A stretch of 64,000 nt of DNA from Dendrobium chrysotoxum. Taxonomy: Eukaryota > Streptophyta > Magnoliopsida > Asparagales > Orchidaceae. Where the stretch lies: contig CM034315.1 of the NCBI GenBank assembly GCA_019925795.1, positions 8,060,001-8,124,000 on the forward strand, given 5' to 3'. The position numbers and the translations under genes are program-made. This document shows, piece after piece, positions 38,501 through 50,500 of this stretch. The notes beneath the pieces were generated by a model. The model was not told the origin of the DNA, made no database searches, and saw only the letters and a list, made by a program, of their open reading frames with translations. The stretch's first letter is position 1. The number at the start of each line of letters is the position of its first letter.

Positions 38501-41500
38501 AGCTAATTTCTAATACAAGGCTATCACACATTTAAGTTAACCCCACACTGGGGATTACAAGTCCTATAATCGGAGACTTTCAAAGATGCAAGTTCCCACC
38601 TCATTAATAGAAATGGTGGGAAATCACTAGTCCCTTTAAAGGCAACAAAATTTTATTACTCAATGGAAAAGTTGCATGAACAAGCAATTACAAAGAATTA
38701 CCTATAAAAAGAAAAGAACAAAATAACTAGGTCAAGACAACCTAAAGCTGAAAGAATATGATGAGGACATCCGACCGTGAAAAGTTTATCAGAGGAAGGG
38801 CCGAAGATCTATGGCTAGGATCGGATTGCTTTATTTCTGAGCAATTATTTGTATTTGATTTATTATGTATAATTTTTCATTTTTATCCTCACTTGAGGGA
38901 GTAGGTTTATGTGACCATAGGGGGCACTTTTGTTATTTAATGTTTTATTGTATTTTATCTATTTATAGGAGTTTATCAGAGGAAGGGCCGAAGATCTATG
39001 GCTAGGATCGGATTGCTTTATTTCTGAGCAATTATTTGTATTTGATTTATTATGTATAATTTTTAATTTTTATCCTCACTTGAGGGAGTAGGTTTATGTG
39101 ACCATAGGGGGCACTTTTGTTATTTAATGTTTTATTGTATTTTATCTAAATTAGCCTAGTGTTAATTTTGGAAAACCTGAAATTCAAATTCGAAATCTCA
39201 AAGCCTTGAAATTCTTTCCTAAATTGTTGGGTTATGTTTGAAAAGATATCCCAATCAATCAATTTGAATATTAATGGGAGATCACAATTAACTCCCCTTC
39301 CTAAATTAGCTTAGCGTTAATTTTGATAATTTGATTTCAAATTCGAATTCTCCTACAAGCCTTGAATTCATTTCCTAAATTGTTGGGCTATGTTTGGAAG
39401 GATATCCCCATCAGCAAATCTGAATACTGATTGAAATTTTGAATTAATCCCTCTTTCCTTAACTAGTAAGCAATAGTTGGCAACTCCACGAAGGCCCCAA
39501 ATCAGCCCTCTAATCATTTAGTGCTTGCTGCCCCCCAATTTCACATCAGGAGCTTGTTGTTTCCCTCCCAAATCATCCCAAAGACAACCGCCTGTTGCTG
39601 AAATACAGGATCAGCCCGTTTTCCAGCCCCACTACCAGTTGTTCCAGGATTTAAAGCCCACATGGTTGCTGTCCAGAATTTTTGAAGATGTTAAGAGTGC
39701 TGTCCGGACGTGCAAAAGCGTTGGTATTGCTGTCCTTTCCACATAGGCAGCCAAACGACTTCATTGTGGCTTAGTTTCTTCTTCCATGCGGGTAAACTCT
39801 TTCCCCCCTTGTATCTTTTTGATCCCTCCTCAATCATGGCATCATCTTATTGTGAAAGCTTATCCGCTTAGCCCACACCAAGAGTGTTGTGTGAGTGGGC
39901 CTTTGTAGTGACTAATCTATTTGTTAGCTAAGGAATTGTCTCTGAAACACCACGTGAGCATGTTATTAATTAATCTGTTACTTAATTGTCCTCCCAATAG
40001 CATGTGATTGTTTTCGTAAACTTGATTGCCCCCTCGCATGCGGAAGTCAGTGCTTAAGTTCATGGTGAGTTAATAAATTGTTAAGCTCTATTCAGGCACG
40101 CGTAATTTCTAAATCAACATCACTTGCATATATAGTTCTACATCAGAATAATATATATTTAAGGGCAAAGAAGTGAGCTCACATTAAGACACATGCTAAT
40201 TTATCAGGTGAGTTATTGCATCTGTAAAACTCGAAAAAACAAATGTCGATCGTAAGCGTTGCACGCATATCAATGCGCCACGACAAAATTTAGGCGAATT
40301 TTCAAAGTCGTCGGATTTCGACGAAAATAATTTTATAAACTAGTACATTAAATTTCGATCAAATCGACATAAAGGACTTATAGTAAATTTAGTACTAATT
40401 TGGAATTAAAAATCGCCGAAGGTTATTAATATAAAAAAATTACTTAATAGCCCTCAAGGGTCTTAAGGAAATTATGTCAGGCTAGGGCAAATGAGTAAAT
40501 TGGAAGTCCTTAACCACCAATGCTTTAAGGGACCGAATTCATTCGGTCCTTTCTCATTCGCACCATCCTTCGGCCAAACATAGAAAACGAAAGGAGAGAG
40601 GGCGACAGCGAGGGCTTCTAGGGCGACGGCGACGGCGGTTTCCGGTGGCTTCCTTGGGGAAAATTCAAGAGGAAGAATAAGGGAGAGTTAATGTATGTTT
40701 TAATTAAGAGATTTTTCAAATTTTTGTAAAAATTTCTTTAAGAGAAATTTCTAGGGTTTCTCCAAAACCTAAAATTTCATTAAGAGATTGTTAGGGAATG
40801 TTTAGGAAAGGATTTTAACCATGAAATTTCAAGTTTCCCCAAAAAATTTTAAGTTGGAGAAATTAGGGTTTTTCGTATTATTGGATTTTTAAGAAAATTT
40901 CTTCATGATTATTGTTCCAAATGATCTTAGAGGAGTTTTTAATGATAGAAATTAGGTTTGTTCGCAAAAAATTTTATTTTCATAATTTTATGATTTAATA
41001 AATCCGAAAATAAAAAACCTTAATTATTAAATTTGATAAGGGGGATGTTTTGGCATGAAAATATTATGAAAATAATGAAAATCGTGTTTCCAAAATTAGG
41101 GTTTTTGAATAAATCCGAAAATTAAATAAATTTTAAATTAAATTAGAAATTGATGAGGGTTCAAATTGCATAAATTATGGATTTAAATAAATTAGGAATG
41201 TTTAAAAATTAAGGATTTATTTTTAAATCCAAAAATAAAAAAAAATGTAATTCTTTTATTTAATGGAAATGTAGAAGGTATCATGATTAAGGAATTTGTA
41301 TTCATGCTTTGCTTCTACACTTAAATTTAGGTGTTTGTTATAAAGGAATACCTCGAGCATAAGCGGCATCGTAGAGATTTAATTTGCTTTTGAGGTAGGC
41401 ATTCATACCTCTTTTAAGTTCATAAGTTTCTCTTTAAATGTTTAAATTTTATATGCTTTAATATTTTATTTTAGTTAAAAGTTTTATGTTAATTGTTTAG

Positions 41501-44500
41501 AATTCATACTGCAATATGCATGTATTCCCTTTTAGATTTATTTAGTTATTAACATGTAAAATTTCAGGAGAACATTTGAGCATGAAACATTATTAGACAA
41601 GCATATATGAATTCATGAATGATTTAATTTCTATGATAAACATTGAATGATTAAATGTGCATGATGATCCGTAGTACCAAATGGTAAAGGGCTCTTCGGA
41701 GCAAAATGGTAAAGGCAAGGAACGATTGGTAAAGGACTCTTCGGAGTAAATGAAATGAAATGTTTGGCCAAATTTGATTATGTACCTGATCAGTACAAAA
41801 ATATTAGTACTTTTGGGACGGGTGTATAAAACTAAGACTAATTATTTTATGCTTCTATGCATATAAGAATAAGAAAGGAAAAGCTAAGCAAAAATTGAAA
41901 AATGAAAAGTTATGATTGTATGTTATGATTAAAGGAAAAATAGGCATTCAAAATGATATATGGAATATGCTCATGTAAGATCAATTTTTGATATTATAGT
42001 ACCTTCTTCAAAATTATTTCAATTTGGTCATATGAACATTTCATGGCATATTGTTTCTTCTTTCCTTGCCTTATGAATTTAATTGAGATATTTACTACCT
42101 ACTGAGTGTTAGCTCACCCCTGCTTGTGGGAATGTTTTCAGGAGAACCTGTTAGAGATTGATGGTTGATAGACTTGTTACATATCAGCGTCGAGCAGTGC
42201 AAGGAAACAGGTTTTTATGATTATGTTATGTCATGTGTTAGGTTATGTGTCGTTGACTACTGTAGTAGTTTTATTTTATGTTTTGAGGGATTGTTTGATC
42301 TGATGTAATAGTGATGGTTGAACTGGATGTTTAGTGGCTTTTTCCTACTTTTGTATTTAGATGATTACAATTTGTTTATGTTATTTGTGGAATGAAAGTT
42401 ACAAGTGTTCTCCGTACGACCGCCTGTTCCCGCCCCGTCAAATCGGGCTTACCGGGCTGGGTCGTGACAGCATCTAGCTTGAAATCTAATAAATCTAAGA
42501 GAAAAAGGAATAAATTTCTTCGATCTATGTATTTTCAAGAAAATACAAATTGAAACCTTCTATCTACTAATCAAGAAAGACTTCTGATAGAATCTTAAGA
42601 TGAATATTAATAACCTCCATATCAAAACAACCATGAGTAGCATTAGGATACGCAGTTGATTTCATAGGGAGAGAAGATTAGGAATGATTGAGGTGTAAGA
42701 TACTAAATTAGGTAAGGAAATCAATTAATTTTAAATAAATTTTATTTGCCTTATCAGTTACTGTTAAGTAAATAGAAGTAATATTAAATTAAATAACTGT
42801 ATAGGCATTTATCCGAATAGATGCTTGCTTTGGATGAGAACATTGGAATTCAGTTACTAGGGGGGCCTCTTATTGATTTCTCTGTTTTGATTTCACGCAA
42901 GCCATCAGCAAATCAACAGAGAAGAGTTTCAGGAATTGCTTTCTCTGTTTTGATTTCACGCAAGCCAACAGAGAAGAATTTAGGGAGAGGGACTGTAGAG
43001 TATTCGGCCAGTGCAAGCAAAGGGATTTCGGCACAGTGAAGCAGAAATCCCTGTAGCAGAATTCGCCATAGTGTTTTGAGACGGCATAGTGAATTCCTGT
43101 AGCAGAAACGGCACAGTGCATTCGGCACAATAAAGTGCTGAAGAAACAGTGAAGGAAAGTTTAAGAAACAGTAAATTCCTGTAGCAAAATTGATGAGAGT
43201 GAGCAATTGCTAGGAGGAAAAAGTGAAGGAAGAATAAGGAAAGTATTGGAAGAAAGAAGGAGATATATATAGAGAGGAGAATTTGAGATAGTTTGTCAAA
43301 GGAAAAGGTTACATGGTGTAGAATTGGAAGAGGAAGTTCGTCAAAGAGGTAAGTTTTGCAATTATAAATTACAAAAGTAAATGTTAGAAATTCTTGATGC
43401 GTACAATGTAAATTGATTCATTTAAAAGGTTAATGGGGTTATATAATTCCAATTATGGAATATGAAAATACATCTCGTATGCATTGCATGAATAAACAAA
43501 TTCATATCCATATGAAAACTTGCAAATAGAAATCAGATGAAGCATGTTTGTTTAATATAAAGAAATTGAGTATACTTCCAAGTTTCCATGTATGATTAAC
43601 CACTTACATAATTTAATTATACAATATCAACAACATCAAACCTTTGCCCCACTACGTGGGGTTGGCTACATGAATCCTTATTCTCCATTGTGTACTATTA
43701 AACATAATTTAATTATGTGAGTTTAAAATAAGGTTTAGTATGTTCATATAAATATTTTCTATGTGATAATGTTTTGAAAAGAGGCTTATTTCCTTACATA
43801 TTGTATGCACATTCTTTCTATGCAGATAGTATAATCAAAAGATTGACATGAAAGCATGCATCAATACAAATATGAATTATGAATATGTGAAGTTTAGGGA
43901 ATATCAATTTAAAGTAAAGTTTGGCTATAAAATGATGCACAAATTACAATTGCAGGTGGGGCAAAAGGTTCCCCATGTATGATATTGCATTGTAAGTGGG
44001 GCAAAAGGGATCCCAGAGAAATAATACCTGTATAGCAGGTGGGGCAAAAGGGTCCCCATGTATGATATTGCATTGTAAGTGGGGCAAAAGGGATCCCAGA
44101 GAAATAATACCTGCATAGCAGGTGGGGCAAAAGGAACACCTATTGTTCAATGGCGATAATGTCAAGTTTACCTGGGCTCTATTGAACATGCTGATAAAAA
44201 TTTAGCCAAATCTTTAAAATATTAATATTGATATTCAGTAAAGACTTCAAAAGAAGTTTAAAGTTAAATATCATTTTATGATATTTTATTAATGATGTCA
44301 AGTTTATTTAATTTATAAATTCAATATTGTGAATTTAATTATGTAATTTAACTGCTATTTAAATTTACATAACTTATTGAGCCTCATAGCTCACCAGTTC
44401 TTTTCATATTTGCTATTGTTATAGGAAAAGGAAAGGAAAAGATCAATACATAATAAGTTGCAAGTTATTTCATTTTATATAAGTTTACCTTTGTTTATAA

Positions 44501-47500
44501 GTTTACAGTTGAGGTATGTAGACAGTTCATTGGTATACTCTTTTGAATTTTTTAGTGGTACTGTGAACCTTTATGTTGTGAAATTTAGATTTATTAGATG
44601 CTTCCGTCTATATAGTGAATGTAAATGTTGTTGGATGATTTAAATAAATATTCAAATGATGCAAAGTATCTTATGTTTAATGATGAGAAAAATATTATAT
44701 TTATTCTGTGGCACTCTACAATACTGTTAAGGGGTATTGTGGGGTGTTACATGAGGGATGCTCAAAAGGCTAATAAATAGCTTTCCTAGACACGGCTCTT
44801 GAAGTATCAATTAGCCCAACAACCATAAATGATGATACCAAAAAAGGGGAAATAGGAGGGATACTTATATCCAACAGACCAACAATAATTTAGAATGCAA
44901 AAACCCAAAGAATAGTCTAGAGTAGTGTCTAGAGCATTAGAACATTCTAGAAGGGATGAGGCTAATTAAAAGTATTCCAAAAAGTTGGCAAGATTAGTTT
45001 GATGTCAAATGACACATAAAGATGAGTTCCCAAGCTTGGAAAGCCTAATCTACCCACCTTGAAGAAATTATACCCCGATAAATTCAATCATATTCATTCT
45101 TAGAGCAAGCCAATCGTATAAGCCTCAACTTTTAAATCTAAGACCTTCCTCTAATTATAAGCTCTAATTTCTATCAAACTCAGCATAATTGACTCATGGT
45201 CACTCTCAAAAAAGGCATTTCCCAAAGTTGATAAGTTTGTTGAACCCAATCAAAGGAATGGTGAAACATCAAGCTGACAAGCTATGGCAAAAAAAAAGTT
45301 GGTAACCACCACCCAACCACATCATCTTCATTTGCTTAAGTGAACCCAACACTTGTGTAAGTAAACACTTATAAACTCTCATATCAAAGGCATCCCTTTA
45401 ACTAGAGCATGACTCTAAGCTTCCTTCTTGAGGCAACCCATGGATGCAGTATAGTTTCTTCTACCATATGATTCAATCACCTCAAAAGCATATAATCAAT
45501 CGTCAAGAAAAGTTATTGAATAAAATATCTGATATGGGCAACCGTTTTGTAATAAAGAGTGTCTAGTAGCACAAAATATGTCTCCATCCCACATTTAGAA
45601 AGGTATTCCTTGTCCAAGGTGAGCTTAAGATCTATTCCAGGATGGTTGAATTGCCATGTCACTCTTTTCATCTAGAGTTAGTTGTCTTATCATCTATATA
45701 TTCTACTCTATCATGCTGCACACCCCTAAGCCAATCTTAGTATCAGCCAAACAAGGTGTTAAACCTTCAATGATCGTGTCCTTGCACCTCTAAACCATGG
45801 TTAGCCATGCTTGTACCCTTGTATTTTTTATGATACAAGACAAATCTTCGAACCTCATCATTAGAGGATATACCTTTGGTTTATTTTCCCCAAATCTATC
45901 AAACACATGGATTAAAAAAGTGTTTGAGGTGGACGCCTTGAGGCGCGCCTCGAATCGAGGCGGAGGTCGGGCGAACTGAGGCTTAAGCCTCGAACGCTCG
46001 AGCGAGGCTCATGCCTTTTTCCACGGAGGCGTACGCCTCAAGGCGCCGAGGCTACAAAGGCGCTGCATCGATTCATTTCACCAGACTCGTGCGTGTGTGC
46101 CAGTCGAGCGCCCTTATTAGACTTATGGCTTCTTTTTCAAAGCACTTCCGCCGCTCGCTCTAATTCGTTCTCTCTCGTTCCCTGCTCTCTTTCGTTTGTT
46201 CGTGTACAAAGCTTCCGCCGACTTCAACAGCCACGTTCGGTCAATCATTCCTTCGTGTACACTGCTTCCGCCGACTTCGACTCCAACTTCGTGTGCAAAG
46301 GTAAGGTTCCCGATCTTTCTTCCCCCATTGTTTTCATCATCTTCGCCTGATTTTCTTCCCATTTTAGTCGGTGCTTCATCTTCAACATAGACTTCGACGT
46401 GCTTCATCTTCGACCTCTATCCGACGTGCATCTCCGACTTAATCTTCGACTTCGACGTGCCTGATTTTCTTCCCATTTTTTCCTCTTCGACTTAATCTCC
46501 GCCAAGGTAACGACTATTTCTATTCACCTGCTTCCCGTAATTCACTGCGCTTTTGCTGCGCTTTCACTTTTGCTGCTTTTTTGCTGCTCTTTTGCTTTGT
46601 AATAAGTTGTTTTGACCACATTTTTGTTGCAATGGGTCTTGATCCTAAGGGGATGTTTTATTTTTAATTGAGTTTATTTTAAATCTTGTATTCCAGTAAT
46701 ATTATCTTAGAACAAATCATCAAATTCATAATTGACATAATATTTTGTTATTTTTTGTCATTATTCATAATTTTAAATTATCTTATTTTCATCGTTTTGA
46801 GGCCTACGCCTCGCCTTGCTTAGACAAAATGCCTCGATTCCTGATTTCGCCATTTAAAACCTTGATCAAACATATTTGAAAAGAAGTGACACAAGACTAC
46901 TAATCAGGCTTACTAGAAGATAATGGTTTCATATTACAATATGCCCACCAAGCAAGCTCTGGATTATAGAAAATAAGATCATATTCAAGTTGACTATCAA
47001 TCCCAACTTGCTAACAACCTCCTAACCTCAGGGTGCACTTTATAACTATAATTGATAGTTTTTTATGTATTGTATCACAAACATAATTAATCATATAGGT
47101 TTATACTTATAGAAAATATAAATATCTTAAAATTAAAATAAATCTTAATCAATTTGTTAGGAGTATGGGGAAAATCTCCAAGACCTTTTTTTTCCAATAT
47201 GAGTTTAAAATTCCGCAGTGCCCTTCCTAAAACTCTAAAAGAGAGCATTTAAATGTTCTCTTTACACTAGAGTGAGCGTCATAGCACACTTTCAAACCCG
47301 CACTATAATAAAAAAGATGATGGATTATATAATATTTCATATGTTATGAGTTTTCTCCAAAGTCAGCTTGAATGCCATGTCCTCTTAACAAAACGAATAC
47401 TTAAAATAATTTCAAAGGTAAAACTTAAACCATGACAATCTATTTTATTGTGTCTAAGTTTTAATCAAAATAATTACCAGTACTAAAAATTCAACATTGA

Positions 47501-50500
47501 ATTCTCCTTAAACTTCCTGCAAAACAACAAACAAGCCTTATCTAACTAATTAGTACAAATATAATATTTCATTGATCAAAATAAACATGTTTCTGATTCC
47601 GCCAACCTATTAGGTAACATAATTACAACTAAATAACTCCCTAACTCACCAAAGCCTAGTACGATCATTAAACTAAACAAGAAAAAAAGTTAAAATTGAC
47701 ATCCCATCTCTACTATATGATCTAATACAATTAATCCATATGGATTGCTACTTAATATCCTCTAATAAATGTGCCAATCATATTGTCACTTAAAAGTTAC
47801 TCTACTCATAAAACAAAATAACAAAATTGAGAGCACATTGCATACTTGTCATTATCTTAGTCTCAATTAGGGCTGGGAACGATTTCATTTTGAGTCGATC
47901 GAAGGTTGGCTCGATAGATTCGATCATGACTCAAAATCGAATCATGGCTCAATTTATTCAATTTTGAGCTAGCACGGATTGAAATTAAATCAAGCTCGAT
48001 GAGGTGTATTTTAATTTTGAGTTAGCTAAAATAGAGTTCCTCGATCAAATATGGCTTGAAATCAAAACAAGCTAGTTTTTTTTTTCTTTTTTCAGCTGCC
48101 GCAAAATTAATTGCAAAAAAAACTAAGAAAAAACCCAAAAAGCCAAGTTTCTTACTTATGCCATTGAGCGAAGGTTGGCATATGATATGCCTTGGTATCA
48201 AAAACAGCCAACAAATCAATACAAATTTAGCAAACAACAATTCTTATTGATAAGAAAAGAAATACGAACAAACAAGAGACAATGGTCCTCTTTTGAGATG
48301 AGTACCGTCTCCCAAATCCTAGATGCTACTAGGATTCTTCACAAAAAAAGAAGACAACAAACACTCACAAAATTCTACATACAAAATATAACATAAACCC
48401 TACTACTTACAGAAAACAATAAATAACAAATTTCAAAACAGCCCTCCCCCAATTCCCTCTCAAATTAGCCCCCAAATCTGCCCTCTCCAATTAGAAAATA
48501 TCTTCTAATTAATCCCTTCCAAATCAGCCCCCAAATATGTCCTTTTTAATTAGGAAACATCTCCTAATTAATCCCTCCAAATCAGAATTCAAATTAGATC
48601 TCTTGCCCTAAATAATTCCCTTCTAATTGTAATTAAAATTTTATTAAATAATTTTCATTTGATTAAGAACCTTCTTAAATAGCTTCCTCTTAATTAGAAA
48701 ATTTTCTAATTCCCTCCCAATCAAATCGGCCAGTCCATCAGCATGCCACTCGGGCAAGCTAAAATTTCATTTAGAATTCCACTAATTTATGTTACATATA
48801 AATGAATTTTATTTTTTATAAATAATAAAAAATGTTAGATTCAATTTTGAGCCAATCCGATTTGATCCACCTACGGCTAAAAATCGGATCGAAAATAAGT
48901 GTGATCCTAACTTTTGGCTCATATCATATATCACTTGATTTGAACCAATATAATCCAAAATTGGAATCCATTTTCGAATGATAGATGATCTTCAAGTTAA
49001 ACTCTCAAACCTAGTCTCAACGATGTGTCGAACTTTAGTATAACATTTTTGAAAAATAGTTATTTTTTAGGGCACAATTATAAGAATTCATGAAATGTAT
49101 GTGAGTCAATTAAATTTGTTAGATGTTATATCTTTCCAAAACAAACTAAAACCTTGTCCAGACAATCTCTAGATCTTAGATTTTACCCACATACACTTTA
49201 ACTGTAATTCCAAGCAATGAATTTGAATGTGCATTTTTAATCAGATCCTATAAAAACTTGAAGAGTAATGAAAACACTGAACAAATCAGAATAAAGTAAA
49301 TAAAAATAATAACCTCTTTGTAACTGATAGGGACATCAAATTATGGAAGGTTTATCAGCGACGTGGCAAGCGATCTACGGCCACGATTGAGTCGATGTAT
49401 TTTTGAGTATTTTCATGTATTTGTTTTGTTATTTGCTTTATTAGTTTTGTTACCGCTTTTACCCTTATTTAAGGGAGGTCGTACGTAAGCCCAAGAGGGC
49501 ATTGTCGTATTTTATCTTCGAGTCCTTTTGTATGAGGCTATAAATAGCACTATTATTCTCTTATGATGGTTAATGAAGAATTGAAAGAAAATTTCCTGCA
49601 TTGTTTTTCTCTTGTGCTGAGAGCTAGTGAGATTTGTGGAAGAGCCTAGGAGAGGCGAGCGTAATACCCAACAGTGGCCCTCGGTGCTCTTGGTTTTTCC
49701 TTATCTCCTCCATCTTCCCCTAGCAACCGCCGACCCTTCCACCACCGGTCCTCCCTCTCCCCCACGTCAAGCCCAAGCTTCCCCACCGCCGCCCCACTCC
49801 CACGGGCAAGCCCCACCGCCGGCCCTAGTCCCCCTTGCCTCTTCACCTTTCAATTTCTTGTTTCCGAATTTAGATGGAGTAGAATTTGGACAGATTTTGA
49901 ATCCAAATCCAAATCAATTAGAGATTCAAATCTTTCCTAATTCCCTAAATCTATTTTAGGAAAGTTCCTAAATTAAATCCTATTTGAATTTTCAATTAAT
50001 TGGGATTTAATTAAAACTTTCCTGATCTCTAGATCCCAATTTAGGAACTCAAATAATTCCCCCACAATTCCCCCCCTAGCCAATTAAGCCGCCGGCCCCC
50101 CTCATGGATTCCCTTGGATTTGATTTCCTAAAACATTAATCCTATTTTAGGGAAGCTACCAAATTTCAACCATTGATTTCTTTTGACTTAATTAATGAGG
50201 AAGTAATTAGAGCCTTTCCTAATTTAATAATCCTATTGAAGAAGGCTAGAATTATTTCCTCACAATCCCCTCTCCCCTCATTAAAGCCGCCGGCTCCCAC
50301 TACTCCACCCACCCCCTCATCCTCTCTCCAATTTCTCTCTCTCCACATTAAAGCCCCACCTCCTTTAGGAATTAAATTCAAATCTCTAATTCCTAACTTC
50401 CCTCCAAATCTAAGCCTGAGATCAATTTCAGATTTTAGAATTCCTTCTTCCCAAAACCCAACCCGAACTCCTCCCAAAACCCTTCCTTAACCTAAACCGA

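Larger units (their letters stand above)
42694..44751 (+). mobile_element. Solo LTR 3 (related, older)
   Basis: 2058 bp, TGTAAGATACTAAATTAGG...GGGGTATTGTGGGGTGTTACA, flanked by the exact duplication TGAGG (42689-42693, 44752-44756). It is distantly similar in layout to solo LTRs 1 and 2 (GAGCCTCATAGCTCACC near the end). It contains an 83-bp tandem repeat and an RTE fragment. Confidence 0.85.

Noticed and set aside
43909..44189. Repetitive minus frames rich in FAPLTMQYH-type units
   Set aside because: They are translations of the 83-bp tandem repeat in solo LTR 3, open in several frames because the unit lacks stops.
47869..48990. A possible further DNA transposon with GGGCTGGGAACG start
   Set aside because: No mirrored terminus and no 8-bp duplication could be located.
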